A DNA stretch of 17,363 nt from PALSA-243 sp049522755 (GCA_049522755.1 JBEKNN010000202.1:1-17363), one strand, 5' to 3'. Shown: positions 1 through 10,371, counted from the first letter of the stretch. The notes: generated by a model not told the origin, from the letters alone. Program-made: numbers and translations.

Positions 1-1313
1 ACCGGTTCGCCAACCAGCCGGTGCAGCTTCCGGGAGGCCTGTATTGGGACAGCTTCCGTCTGTTTCACGAGATGGTGGAAGGCCTGACAGTGGCAGGCCG
101 CGAGCGGAAGCTGCGCGTGGACGGCATCGGGATCGATACGTGGGGCCTCGATTTCGGCCTGCTGGGCGCCGACGGCGGATTGATCGATTGCCCGCGGCAC
201 TACCGCGATGCGCGCACCAACGGCGTGATGGAGCTTCTGTTTCGCGCGGTCCCGCGCGAGGAAGTCTTTGAACAGACGGGCATCCAGTTCATGCAAATCA
301 ATTCGCTTTATCATTTGTATGCGACGCGCCTCCAGAACTCGTGCGCCCTGGAATGCGCGAAGCGGTTGCTGTTCATGCCGGATCTGCTGAACTTCTGGCT
401 GACCGGAGTGGAGCGTGCGGAGGTGACGATCGCGAGCACGTCACAGTTTTACAATCCGCAGGAGCGCGCGTTTTGCGGGGCGATGCTGGAGCGGCTGGGA
501 ATCCCCGCGCGCATTCTGCCGGAGTTGATCGAGCCGGGAAGGCTGCTGGGACATCTGCTGCCGAGGATCGCGGCACGCACCGGATTGGGCGCCGCGCCGG
601 TGTATGCGTCGGCGGGGCACGATACGGCGTCGGCAGTGGTGGCGGCGCCGGGCGTAGGCGACGATTGGTGCTACGTCAGCTCAGGGACGTGGAGCCTGAT
701 GGGGGTGGAGTTGCCGGCGCCGGTGATCGACGCGCGCGCGCTGGAGCTGAATTACACCAACGAAGCGGGCGTGGCGGGGCGGACGCGGCTGTTGAAAAAT
801 ATCGCGGGACTGTGGATCTTGCAGGAGTGCCGCCGGTGCTGGGCGGAGGCAGGCGAGCGCCACACGTACGAAGAGCTGGCGCAGATGGCGGAGGAGAGCG
901 GCCCCGCCAAGGCGCTGATCGACCCCGACGATTTCCTGCAGCCCGCCGATATGCCGGCGCGCATCGTGGAGTGGCTGCGCGCGCGCGGGCTGCCGGAACC
1001 GAAGGGCAAAGGCGAAACGTGCCGCATCATTCTGGAAAGCCTGGCCGAGCGGTATCGGCAGGTGCTGGAGGGTCTGGAACGGCTGACGGGCCGCAGGATT
1101 CGCAGCATCCACATTGTAGGCGGCGGGTCGAAGCACGCGCTGCTGAACCGGCTGGCGGCGCGAGCGACGGGGCGGACAGTGTACGCGGGTCCGGTGGAGG
1201 CGACGGCAGCGGGGAATGTGCTGGTGCAGGCCATGGGCGCGGGCGCGGTGCGGGATTTGGAAGAGGCGCGCGCGGTGGTTCGGCGGTCGTTTGAGATTGA
1301 GAAGTTCGAGTAG
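1..1313 (+). CDS. rhaB: Rhamnulokinase, 5'-truncated by the window edge
   Basis: FGGY-family sugar kinase that phosphorylates L-rhamnulose with ATP in cytoplasmic L-rhamnose breakdown. The open frame runs from the first full codon at base 3 (reading RFANQPVQLPGGLYWD) to TAG at 1311-1313, about 436 residues. The family's first segment, with the N-terminal ATP-phosphate loop, lies outside the window. Visible signatures are DGIGIDTWGLDFGLL, the SAGHDTASAVVA segment, SSGTWSLMGVE, NYTNEAGVAG followed by LLKNIAGLWILQECRR, and the C-terminal IHIVGGGSKHALLNRLAA nucleotide-binding region. The NYTNEAGV...LLKN...GLW pattern is characteristic of rhamnulokinase rather than xylulokinase or glycerol kinase. 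A GTG at 21 is internal, not the start. No other rhamnose gene is visible, so partners (isomerase, aldolase, mutarotase) would lie to the left. Confidence 0.93.
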   Translation, partial: RFANQPVQLPGGLYWDSFRLFHEMVEGLTVAGRERKLRVDGIGIDTWGLDFGLLGADGGLIDCPRHYRDARTNGVMELLFRAVPREEVFEQTGIQFMQINSLYHLYATRLQNSCALECAKRLLFMPDLLNFWLTGVERAEVTIASTSQFYNPQERAFCGAMLERLGIPARILPELIEPGRLLGHLLPRIAARTGLGAAPVYASAGHDTASAVVAAPGVGDDWCYVSSGTWSLMGVELPAPVIDARALELNYTNEAGVAGRTRLLKNIAGLWILQECRRCWAEAGERHTYEELAQMAEESGPAKALIDPDDFLQPADMPARIVEWLRARGLPEPKGKGETCRIILESLAERYRQVLEGLERLTGRRIRSIHIVGGGSKHALLNRLAARATGRTVYAGPVEATAAGNVLVQAMGAGAVRDLEEARAVVRRSFEIEKFE

Positions 1314-1373
1314 GTGAGAGTGCGTGGGCCGGCGGCTGAAGGATGAAGAGTCGACACACCACGAATCGTTTCT

Positions 1374-1790
1374 CTATGCGATCCCGAGACGATGGAACAC
1401 GGGGACCTTGGTAAAGTCCAATAGGAACGCAAAGATCGCTGCGCTGCGAGTGTTCCGCCCACAACGAATAGAGGCAGTGGAGTCATGGCGATTCCTCGCG
1501 TGACCAACGTAGAGACGATCGAAATATCGCAGACCGTCGACACAACGATCCAAAGACTTGGGCGGGAACTCCACAGCCGCCGGCGTTCGCGAATGGAGTA
1601 AAGCGCCGCCTCAGTGCCGAACACGAGCGCGAATATTTGCCGAGCACTACTTCCAGTATGGTCGCAGCCTCGAGCATCCACGGGACCGGGGCCCAGAACT
1701 TGGTCAGCGCTCTGCGGAGGGGATGCAGGGCCGTGTCGGGCATTGCGTTTGGACCGGCCTTCTCCAGGCGGCTGCGGGCTTCGCCGCAAG
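1374..1790 (-). pseudogene. Collapsed P-type H+-ATPase gene (both ends kept, middle lost)
   Basis: Three adjoining - strand frames encode the two ends of a plasma-membrane proton-efflux P-type ATPase. At about 1790-1633 the frame reads EARSRLEKAGPNAMPDTAL and then LTKFWAPVPWMLEAATILEV, the cytoplasmic N-terminus and first membrane helix. At about 1636 the reading changes frame and jumps to the C-terminal membrane region (ALVFGTEAALYSIRERRRLW, then MTPLPLFVVGGTLAA). Near 1445 another frame change leads to AIFAFLLDFTKVPVF and the stop at 1374-1376. The phosphorylation motif DKTGT and the whole ATP-binding domain are absent. Family members are roughly 800 residues; about 140 remain, so some 600 residues were lost plus at least one small indel. 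It cannot make a pump. The exact 5' end is unclear because no convincing start was found. Confidence 0.8.
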
Positions 1791-1964
1791 GACAATTTGG
1801 GGAACGATCAACATCGGTAAAGATGACTCTCCAGGTTCTGAGGCGACACATCCTTACTGCTGTAATTTCGGTACGGTACCTCGTTTGCAGTATTTTCGAC
1901 GCGGGACTTCGGGCCTACTATGGAGTCGGGACCGAGGGCAAAGCGTCGCACACGTGGAGATTTC

Positions 1965-2462
1965 ATGCCGAATCAACCCCTCCGCAAGAGACAGCCGACT
2001 GACCCGTATATAGACTGTGTGGTTCTGACTTCATTTCGCTCGGAGTTCACGTTTCTGAGAAATGTGTTCGGACGCTCTGGCATCCGAATGCACCATGCGG
2101 AATCCCTGGACCAAGCGGATTTTCTGCTGACGGTGACGGAGAGCACAGTTCTTCTTTCAGATGTCATATTCGTGGATGGCTCTTGGCAGCATGCTCTGAG
2201 CGTGCTCGGCGACAGCCATCCTCTGGTGACAATGCTTGTCATCGCCGATCCGGTCGACAAGCCATTCCTGAGAGATTTGTTCAACCGCGGAGCCTGCGGC
2301 ATTGTCTGGAAGCCATTTCAGTTCGAGGAAGTAAGAAGATTGATACGAGTTGTCCACGAGGCATCGAAAGACCGCCGAGCCTTGCAAGCGAAAAAATCTT
2401 CCCATCTTGCCACTCTCCCGGAGCCGACGCGTGAGGAGGATCTGGCGCCGGGTTTGTCTTGA
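1965..2462 (+). CDS. Stand-alone receiver-like (atypical response regulator) protein
   Basis: A 165-residue protein with a single CheY-like fold and no output domain. After a basic N-terminal tail, VVLTSFRSEFTFLR corresponds to strand 1/helix 1. DVIFVDGSW places an Asp where the phosphoacceptor sits, MLVIADP is the strand carrying the switch Ser/Thr position (Ala here), and ACGIVWKPFQFEEVRRLI gives the conserved Lys-Pro and final helix. The acidic pair expected after strand 1 is not seen (TSFRSE instead), so Mg2+ binding and phosphorylation may be weak or absent. The ATG at 1965 is chosen because GTGGAG lies five bases upstream; an in-frame ATG at 1920 lacks this. No histidine kinase is adjacent. 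Base composition is visibly less GC-biased than the flanking rhaB and hppA genes, consistent with an accessory gene. The receiver assignment rests on fold pattern rather than strong identity. Confidence 0.68.
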   Translation: MPNQPLRKRQPTDPYIDCVVLTSFRSEFTFLRNVFGRSGIRMHHAESLDQADFLLTVTESTVLLSDVIFVDGSWQHALSVLGDSHPLVTMLVIADPVDKPFLRDLFNRGACGIVWKPFQFEEVRRLIRVVHEASKDRRALQAKKSSHLATLPEPTREEDLAPGLS

Positions 2463-3001
2463 GCATTGGTCAGTGCGGTATCCACCCGCACGAGGTTGGC
2501 CGTGACGAGCAGGCGATAGACCGGTTGGGCAGGCATCGCGCCCGAGGCTGGCTCCAACCCAAACCGCGACTCCCAGTTCAAGCAATTCGCTCTATAGATT
2601 CAACGGCTTACGCATATTTCCTGGCATCCATGCTTTACCTTAGTACTGGGGGCCGTGTCTTCCAAAACCACCCAATCCATCCACGGCAATCGCCGTTCAC
2701 CGCAAATCGCCATCGCCACGATTTCCGCGACGCCCCAGAGCCCGCTCCTGCCGGTTGCTTGACCCGTATAGATCTGCACGCTCTCCCGTACGGCCCCTCC
2801 AGCAGCCCCGGCATACCAACAGACTTCACTGCTCCAATCCACCGCAAACCCAACAATGCAAAGGAAAATCCTCTGCGTCTCAGCGTCTCTGCGTCGAAGA
2901 GCCCTTCCCCCAGCAGCCCGACCCGCGACACCTGCTCCGCCTCCTCGGCGCCTGCCTTCGATCTCAACCCCATCAGCTCCATCTCCTAGCCCGCCGCCGA
3001 A
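2463..3001. other. Gene-poor spacer, no supported gene
   Basis: About 540 bases between the receiver gene and the hppA promoters. Open frames on both strands lack ribosome sites and recognisable motifs. The - strand frame at 2600-2842 is the most protein-like (it reads LPWMDWVVLED) but matches no family I know. The only recognisable element is a short CTCTGCGTCTCAGCGTCTCT repeat near 2871-2890. Confidence 0.5.
2870..2896. repeat. Short CTCTGCG/CTCAGCG/CTCTGCG repeat
   Basis: Three imperfect units of about eight bases (tctgcg, tctcagcg, tctctgcg) in a row. Read on the other strand this is the CGCAGAGACGC-type simple repeat seen in intergenic DNA of several bacterial phyla. It has no coding role here. 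Confidence 0.5.
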
Positions 3002-3031
3002 TTGTACTTACTCGCCAAAGTCCTCTATACT
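3002..3031 (+). promoter_or_regulatory. Distal hppA promoter candidate
   Basis: TTGTAC at 3002-3007 and TATACT at 3026-3031 are separated by 18 bases, a good sigma-70-type pair. It points toward the pyrophosphatase gene and would give a leader of about 105 bases. Confidence 0.5.
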
Positions 3032-3108
3032 AGGTCGATTCGGTTCGTTTCGGGTGAAGTGTCTGAAGTCTTGGTCTCTGCTACAGGCCAAACCCCCGTC
3101 GAAAGCCG

Positions 3109-3114
3109 TATAAT
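3109..3114 (+). promoter_or_regulatory. Proximal hppA -10 element
   Basis: A perfect TATAAT lies 30 bases before the hppA start codon, placing transcription start near 3121 with a very short leader containing CAGGAG. The -35 region at the usual distance (GGCCAA) is poor, so it may need an activator or be secondary to the promoter at 3002-3031. Confidence 0.5.
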
Positions 3115-3143
3115 TCCAAGTTGAATCAGGAGATTGACCATAC

Positions 3144-5619
<2,476 letters not shown>

Positions 5620-5621
<2 letters not shown>

Positions 5622-5644
5622 GACAGGCCTCCTGGCCTGTCTTT
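5620..5644 (+). terminator. hppA terminator hairpin
   Basis: AAGACAGGCC pairs with GGCCTGTCTT around a TCCT loop, a 10-bp perfect stem that begins inside the stop codon. The following T run is short (TTT), so termination may be partial. Confidence 0.7.
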
Positions 5645-5670
5645 CCGGAGACGCCGCGCCTGGGTAAGAT

Positions 5671-5686
5671 CGTGGCGCACGCACTC
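5671..5686. repeat. Intergenic hairpin repeat, copy 1
   Basis: CGTGGCGCACGCACTC is identical over 16 bases to 12832-12847, and both continue toward TGCGT, forming a GCACGCA/TGCGT hairpin. It sits just before the monooxygenase gene and contains an ATG (5687) that is in frame with it. Confidence 0.6.
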
Positions 5687-5725
5687 ATGCGTTTTGCGCC
5701 GAGAGAGACGCGTCTAATTGACTAT

Positions 5726-7165
5726 ATGCAGCACTTACCACTGTCACTGTTAGCCGTGCTCACAGCTCTCCAGCCGCTAAGCGCGTCCACTTACAACCCC
5801 ACCTACAACAAAGACATCGCGCCCATCCTCAACACCCAATGCGCGCTCTGTCACCGTCCCGGCGAAGTGGCCCCGTTTTCGCTGCTCACCTACCAGGACG
5901 CCGCCAAGCGCGCCGGCCTCATCGCCGCCGTCACCGAAAAGCGCTTCATGCCGCCGTGGAAGCCCGAGCCGGGCTACGGCAAATTCCAGCATGAGCGCCG
6001 CCTCACCGGCGACCAGATCGCGCTGATCGCCGCCTGGGCCAAAGCCGGCGCACCCGAAGGCAGCCCCAAAGACAAGCCCGCGCCGCCAGTCTTCGCCGAA
6101 GGCTGGAGCGCCGGCCAGCCCGACAAAGTAGTCGCCATGGGCAACGGCCACACCGTTCCAGCCGACGGCCCAGACCAGTTCGTCTGCTTCGTGGTGTCTC
6201 TCAATCTGCAAGCGGATGCCTACCTTCTCACCGCCGAATTCCGCCCTGGAAACCGGCGCGTGGTGCATCACGGCGTGGTTTACGTGGATGAAAGCGGCGC
6301 CGCCCGCAGGCTCGCCGCCGGTTCCGCCGATGCAAGCTATCCCTGCTTCGGCGGACCGCGCGTCACCTCCACCGGCATCATCGCCGGATGGGCGCCGGGC
6401 CAGATCCAGCCGCCCGGCGACCCGCAGCTTTCGCTTCCCATTAAGAAAGGGTCCGACCTGGTGGTGCAGATCCACTATCATCCTTCGGGCAAGCCGGAGA
6501 CGGATACGTCGTCCATCGGCCTGACATTCTCCGGCCCGCCCACCAAGGGCAAGACATCGATTCTGATGGTGGATACCGACATCGATATCGCTCCCGGCGA
6601 TTCGCATTACCTGGTGAAATCGTCACTCACGCTGCCGCGCGATATCGAACTGGCATCTGTGTTTCCGCACGCACACCTGCTCTGCAAAGACATGAAGATC
6701 GACGCGACTCTCCCCGACGGCACGGTCACTCACCTCATCTGGATCAAAGACTGGGACTTCAACTGGCAAGGCGGCTACCGTTTCGAAACCCCTCTGCATC
6801 TTCCCACGGGCACGCGCATCGACATGGCCTATACCTTCGACAATTCCGACGGCAATCCGCGCAACCCTTCGCATCCGGCGCAGCGCGTCACCTTCGGCGA
6901 GCAGACCACGGACGAAATGGCTGTAGGCTTCCTCGGCGTGATTCTGCCCACGCCCGCCGACGTAGCGCCATTCCAGCGCGAGATGCGCCTGGCGAACATC
7001 GAAAAAATCCTCGAATCGGGAGACATAAGCGCGCTGCGTGGACGCATCCCCGGCGGCGGCGCACGCCTGCAACAGTTGATGAAGGCCTTCGACAGAAACG
7101 GCGACGGCAAACTCGACGCCGACGAACGCGCCGCCCTGATGCAATACCTCCGAACCGTTATGTAA
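5726..7165 (+). CDS. Secreted cytochrome c / PHM-like copper monooxygenase / EF-hand fusion
   Basis: A 479-residue exported protein. Met at 5726 begins a signal peptide (MQHLPLSLLAVLTALQPLSA); an in-frame ATG at 5687 lies inside a repeat and is less likely. Residues 25-110 form a cytochrome c-like domain with heme motif CALCH (39-43) and MPPW as distal-side candidate (Met75). Residues about 140-420 resemble the copper type II, ascorbate-dependent monooxygenase (PHM/DBH) family. All six expected copper ligands can be placed: His181-His182 (VVHHGVVY), His250 (QIHYHPSG), His315 and His317 (FPHAHLL) and Met398 (DEMAVGFL). A C-terminal EF-hand loop, DRNGDGKLDADE (456-467), has canonical calcium ligands. 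The heme could supply electrons in place of ascorbate; that is inference and the substrate is unknown. It is likely periplasmic and transcribed alone, between two hairpins. Confidence 0.9.
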   Translation: MQHLPLSLLAVLTALQPLSASTYNPTYNKDIAPILNTQCALCHRPGEVAPFSLLTYQDAAKRAGLIAAVTEKRFMPPWKPEPGYGKFQHERRLTGDQIALIAAWAKAGAPEGSPKDKPAPPVFAEGWSAGQPDKVVAMGNGHTVPADGPDQFVCFVVSLNLQADAYLLTAEFRPGNRRVVHHGVVYVDESGAARRLAAGSADASYPCFGGPRVTSTGIIAGWAPGQIQPPGDPQLSLPIKKGSDLVVQIHYHPSGKPETDTSSIGLTFSGPPTKGKTSILMVDTDIDIAPGDSHYLVKSSLTLPRDIELASVFPHAHLLCKDMKIDATLPDGTVTHLIWIKDWDFNWQGGYRFETPLHLPTGTRIDMAYTFDNSDGNPRNPSHPAQRVTFGEQTTDEMAVGFLGVILPTPADVAPFQREMRLANIEKILESGDISALRGRIPGGGARLQQLMKAFDRNGDGKLDADERAALMQYLRTVM

Positions 7166-7167
7166 CG

Positions 7168-7195
7168 CCGGCGGTCTTGCCGCCGGTCTTGTTTT
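7168..7195 (+). terminator. Rho-independent terminator after the monooxygenase
   Basis: CCGGCGG and CCGCCGG pair around a TCTTG loop, starting two bases after the stop codon, and are followed by TCTTGTTTT. This is the best intrinsic-terminator shape in the window. Confidence 0.75.
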
Positions 7196-7233
7196 GCCGC
7201 CGGTTCTTTGCCAGCAAGTAGTACCCTCAAATC

Positions 7234-8802
7234 ATGCACGTACCCCTATCGCCGATCCGATGCCTCTACCGCGGGGTCGATCTCTACGGCAAAAAACTCG
7301 GAGTCGTCTGCGGCGCCGCCCGCTTCACCTACGCCGAATTCGGCGAGCGCTGCGAACGCCTCGCAGCCGGATTGCTGTCCGAAGGCGTAGCCCCCGGCGA
7401 CCGCGTAGGCTATCTCAGCCTCAACACCCACCAGCTTCTCGAAGGCTACTTTGGCGTGCTGTTGGCCGGCGCCATCGTGATGCCGCTCAACGTGCGGCTG
7501 ACGCCCTCTGAACTAACCACCATCCTCCATCACGCCAAACCGCGCGTCTTGATTTACGAGCCGGATTTCGCGCCTCTGGTGAAGCATCTGCGCACTGCGT
7601 GTCCCGCGGTGCATCGATTCGTCGAAACCGGCGATGCCTATGAGGAACTGCTCTCCCGCGGCCGCATCGCGCGGCCAGACCCAATGGCCGTCGATGAAAC
7701 CGCCATCGCCGAGCTGTTCTACACCAGCGGATCCACCGGCACTCCCAAGGGCGTCATGCTATCGCACCGCACGCTCTACCTGCACGCGTTTTCCGTGGCC
7801 GCGATCTTCACCCATGAAGACAATAGCGTCGAGCTGCACACCATACCGCTGTTCCACGCCAATGGATGGGGCCGCGCCCACTCCTCCACCATGTACGGCA
7901 TCAAGCAGGTGATGGTGCGCCGCTTCGACCCGGGGCACGTGCTCCAGCTCATTCAGGAGGAACGCGCCACGGGCATGTCGCTGGTGCCCACCATGGCTAA
8001 CGCGTTGCTGAACTATCCCGACATCGGCAAGTTCGATCTCTCGAGTATGCGCGAAATCAATCTCGGCGGCGCGGCGTCTTCACCCGAGCTGGTCGCGCGC
8101 ATGGAAAAGGTCTTCCCGTGTTCCGTGCAGGCCGGTTATGGCCTCACCGAAACCAGCCCGGTGGCCACCTCCGCACGCACCAAGAGCACCATAGTCTACG
8201 CCGATGACGAAGATCGCCTGCGCCATCTCGCCTACACCGGCTGGCCCGTTCCCGGCTGCGAAATCCGCGTGGTGGACGGCCACATGAACGACGTGCCGCG
8301 CGACATGCAAGCCATCGGCGAGATCGTAATCCGCGGCGATCTGGTGATGGATGGCTACTACCAGGAGCCCGAAGCCACCGCAGCCGTGATGTCCGGCGCA
8401 TGGCTGCACACCGGCGACATGGCCGTGTGGGACGAAGAGACCTACATCAACATCGTCGACCGCCAGAAGGACATCATCATCAGCGGCGGCGAAAATATTT
8501 CTTCCATCGAAGTGGAGCGCGCCATCTTCGCGCACCCCGCGGTGCTCGAATGCGCGGTGGTCTCCGCGCCCGATACGCAATGGGGCGAAGTGCCCGCGGC
8601 CTACGTGGTGGTAAAGCCCGGCCAGCAGCTCACCGAGCGCGAGCTGTGCGACTTCCTGCAAGGCCGCATCGCCAAGTTCAAAATGCCGCGCCGCTTCGTA
8701 TTTGGCGAGGAGCCGCTGCCTAAGACCGGCACCGGCAAAATCCTGAAGCGCGACCTGCGCGAAGTCTTCTGGCAAGGCAAGGATCTCCGCATCCAGGGAT
8801 GA
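7234..8802 (+). CDS. Fatty-acyl-CoA synthetase (AMP-forming)
   Basis: ANL-superfamily ligase of 522 residues that adenylates a carboxylic acid and transfers it to coenzyme A. Core motifs are all present: P-loop YTSGSTGTPKG (163-173), GYGLTE (301-306), LHTGD (391-395), the hinge region DRQKDIIISGGENISSIEVE (409-428) and the catalytic C-terminal lysine in KTGTGKILKR (Lys502). The IPLFHANGWG segment is typical of medium/long-chain acyl-CoA synthetases of the AlkK/FadD type rather than acetyl-CoA synthetase. Chain length cannot be read from sequence. The enzyme is cytoplasmic. The ATG at 7234 fits the family N-terminus, although no strong ribosome site precedes it. No other beta-oxidation gene is adjacent, and a terminator separates it from the upstream gene. 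It ends directly in an intergenic hairpin repeat. Confidence 0.94.
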   Translation: MHVPLSPIRCLYRGVDLYGKKLGVVCGAARFTYAEFGERCERLAAGLLSEGVAPGDRVGYLSLNTHQLLEGYFGVLLAGAIVMPLNVRLTPSELTTILHHAKPRVLIYEPDFAPLVKHLRTACPAVHRFVETGDAYEELLSRGRIARPDPMAVDETAIAELFYTSGSTGTPKGVMLSHRTLYLHAFSVAAIFTHEDNSVELHTIPLFHANGWGRAHSSTMYGIKQVMVRRFDPGHVLQLIQEERATGMSLVPTMANALLNYPDIGKFDLSSMREINLGGAASSPELVARMEKVFPCSVQAGYGLTETSPVATSARTKSTIVYADDEDRLRHLAYTGWPVPGCEIRVVDGHMNDVPRDMQAIGEIVIRGDLVMDGYYQEPEATAAVMSGAWLHTGDMAVWDEETYINIVDRQKDIIISGGENISSIEVERAIFAHPAVLECAVVSAPDTQWGEVPAAYVVVKPGQQLTERELCDFLQGRIAKFKMPRRFVFGEEPLPKTGTGKILKRDLREVFWQGKDLRIQG

Positions 8803-8846
8803 TTTGTGGGACAGTCAATCCTGACAGCAGCCGGCTTTCAGGCGGC
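8803..8846. repeat. Bipartite hairpin repeat, copy A
   Basis: It starts right after the ligase stop codon. It matches 12610-12653 at 39 of 44 positions, sharing TTTGTGGG, CAATCCTG and GCAGCCGGCTTTCAG. It may also serve as a weak 3' end structure for the ligase transcript. Confidence 0.7.
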
Positions 8847-9146
8847 CCCTGGAGTTTCTACATTTCGGGGAGCGATCACCAATTGTGGGGCAGGCGCTTT
8901 CGCCTGGCGTGTCGAGTAGCTTGGCTATACGATCGAAGTGAAGCCAGTTGCCGCGAATGAGCGCACCAATTTGATGGCGCCCCGACGCGGACGTTTTCGA
9001 GAGTACGGCGGATTGTGAATCGGCCCACCGAGTTCGGCGCAGCCCAGACCGGCAACCCTGGCCGCGGAGGCTGCCCGGCGCCAAGCCGCCCGCTAGCTGC
9101 CAGCCCCTCTCCCCGCAAGTTAACCAAATCCCAAATCCTCGTGCCT
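8847..9146. other. Spacer, no supported gene
   Basis: A 300-base non-coding spacer. It contains a third, shorter relative of the hairpin repeat at 8883-8906: TTGTGGGGCA, then CAGGCG-CTTT-CGCCTG. Leftward frames through this stretch show no ribosome site or recognised domain. Confidence 0.5.
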
Positions 9147-9164
9147 TATAATACACGAAGGAGA
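9147..9164 (+). promoter_or_regulatory. -10 box and ribosome site of the sugar isomerase gene
   Basis: A perfect TATAAT at 9147-9152 is followed by GAAGGAG, which ends seven bases before the GTG start at 9171. The leader would be only about a dozen bases. No clear -35 is seen. Confidence 0.55.
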
Positions 9165-9170
9165 AAAACC

Positions 9171-10130
9171 GTGAGAGTCGGAGTCTTTACGCCGCTGCTA
9201 TCGCAACTGCCGTTGGAAAACGTGCTCGAGAAACTCAAGAGTCTCGACATACACACCGTGGAGCTGGGAACGGGCAATTACCCGGGCGATCCGCATTGCA
9301 AGCTGTCGATGCTGAAGAGCAAAACGGAATTGAACGAGTTCAAAAAGAAGCTCGACGATCACGGAGTCTCGATCAGCGCGCTGAGCTGCCACGGGAACGC
9401 GCTGCATCCCGACCGCGCGCGTGCCCGCCACGATGCGGACGTGAGCCGCCAGACGGTCCTGCTGGCGGAGAAGCTGGGCGTCCCGGTGGTGATCGATTTC
9501 AGCGGTTGTCCGGGCGATTCGCCCGGTTCGAAGTGGCCAAACTGGGTGACATGCCCCTGGCCGCCCGACTATCTCGAAATCCTGAAGTGGCAGTGGGAAA
9601 AAGTAGTGACGCCCTATTGGACAAAGCACGGCAAATTCGCGGCCGACCACGGCGTGAAGATCGCGATTGAGATGCATCCGGGCTTTGTCGTATACAGCCC
9701 CGAGACCATGCTCAAATTGCGCGAAATTGCCGGCCCTTCGGTGGGATGCAATTACGACCCGAGCCACATGTTCTGGCAAGCCATCGACCCCATCGCCGCC
9801 ATCCGCGTGCTGGGCGATTCCATTTTCCACGTGCATGCGAAGGATACGCAGATCTACGAGCGCAATCTGCCGCTGACGGGCGTACTCGATACCAAGAGTT
9901 ACACCGACGAGCGCAACCGCGCGTGGATCTTCCGCACCTGCGGATACGGCCACGGCGAGGGATGGTGGCGTGAGTTCGTTTCGACGCTGCGCATGTTCGG
10001 CTACGACTACGTACTGTCCATCGAGCACGAAGACAGCCTGATGTCGCCGGAGGAAGGTCTGACCAAGGCCGCGGCCTTCCTGAACGGCCTCGTGATCCGC
10101 CAAGCCCCCGCCGCCGCCTGGTGGGTCTAG
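9171..10130 (+). CDS. Sugar phosphate isomerase/epimerase (AP endonuclease family 2 TIM barrel)
   Basis: A 319-residue xylose-isomerase-like TIM barrel. The GTG at 9171 is chosen because AAGGAG lies seven bases upstream and MRVGVFTPLL is a normal first strand; an in-frame ATG further upstream lies before the promoter. Probable divalent-metal ligands of the family can be placed: Glu167 (AIEMHPG), Asp196 (CNYDPSH), His222 (FHVHAKD) and Glu285 (SIEHED). These occur in the barrel order expected for the family. The cytoplasmic enzyme probably acts on a sugar, inositol or keto-sugar; the substrate cannot be assigned. There is no dehydrogenase or transporter partner beside it. Two GC-rich hairpins close the unit. 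In Acidobacteria such genes often come with Gfo/Idh/MocA oxidoreductases, but none is seen here. Confidence 0.9.
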   Translation: MRVGVFTPLLSQLPLENVLEKLKSLDIHTVELGTGNYPGDPHCKLSMLKSKTELNEFKKKLDDHGVSISALSCHGNALHPDRARARHDADVSRQTVLLAEKLGVPVVIDFSGCPGDSPGSKWPNWVTCPWPPDYLEILKWQWEKVVTPYWTKHGKFAADHGVKIAIEMHPGFVVYSPETMLKLREIAGPSVGCNYDPSHMFWQAIDPIAAIRVLGDSIFHVHAKDTQIYERNLPLTGVLDTKSYTDERNRAWIFRTCGYGHGEGWWREFVSTLRMFGYDYVLSIEHEDSLMSPEEGLTKAAAFLNGLVIRQAPAAAWWV

Positions 10131-10140
10131 GTTGGGTGGC

Positions 10141-10188
10141 GCGGGCCCATGGCCCGCGGTGGGCCGAGCCGCTCCAGGCGCTCGGCCC
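10141..10188 (+). terminator. Tandem GC-rich hairpins after the isomerase gene
   Basis: The first stem is GCGGGCC-CAT-GGCCCGC (10141-10157). The second pairs GGGCCGAGC with GCTCGGCCC (10161-10188). There is no T tract, so the structure may act with Rho or be repeat-derived; GGCCCATGGCC recurs at the end of the small gene near 14056. Confidence 0.5.
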
Positions 10189-10215
10189 CTGTGCCAGATA
10201 ACAAACGGTCAGCTC

Positions 10216-10371
10216 TTAGTGGAACGCCCCAAGCATGTAACAGATGAGGATAATCACTAATATGGTCCCCAACCCGATTCCCGCTCCGCCGCCGGCGCCC
10301 CAGCGGCTATGGCCGTAGTATCCTCCACCGCCGCCAAAAATCAACAACAAAATGATAATGAGTATCAGCAC
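10216..10371 (-). CDS. DUF3309-like small membrane protein
   Basis: A 51-residue peptide beginning at GTG (10371) with AAAGG upstream at somewhat long spacing (11 bases). It has two hydrophobic segments (MLILIIILLLIF and LGTILVIILICYML) around a glycine-rich turn containing YYGHSRWGAGGG. That layout, and the 'YGxSRWG...GLG' centre, resembles DUF3309 proteins, short inner-membrane peptides of unknown function often found beside stress genes. It lies 82 bases downstream of the CsbD-like gene on the same strand, so co-transcription is plausible, with a hairpin between them. No ATG start exists in this frame. Confidence 0.6.
   Translation of the reverse strand: MLILIIILLLIFGGGGGYYGHSRWGAGGGAGIGLGTILVIILICYMLGAFH

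Noticed and set aside
752..1795. Long leftward open frame antisense to rhaB
   Set aside because: Its first third carries the P-type ATPase remnant, but the rest runs antisense through rhaB with low-complexity Arg/Ser/Pro composition. It is a shadow in high-GC DNA, not one gene.
2870..2896. Possible CRISPR-like repeat
   Set aside because: Units are only about eight bases, adjacent without spacers, and match a common simple intergenic repeat.
2600..2982. Two overlapping leftward frames in the spacer before hppA
   Set aside because: One reads LPWMDWVVLED and looks partly protein-like, but neither has a ribosome site, recognised motif or clear frame preference. Kept only as a spacer note.
8815..9156. 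Leftward 113-codon frame in the ligase-isomerase spacer
   Set aside because: It runs through repeat hairpins and the isomerase promoter, with no start signal and no recognised domain.
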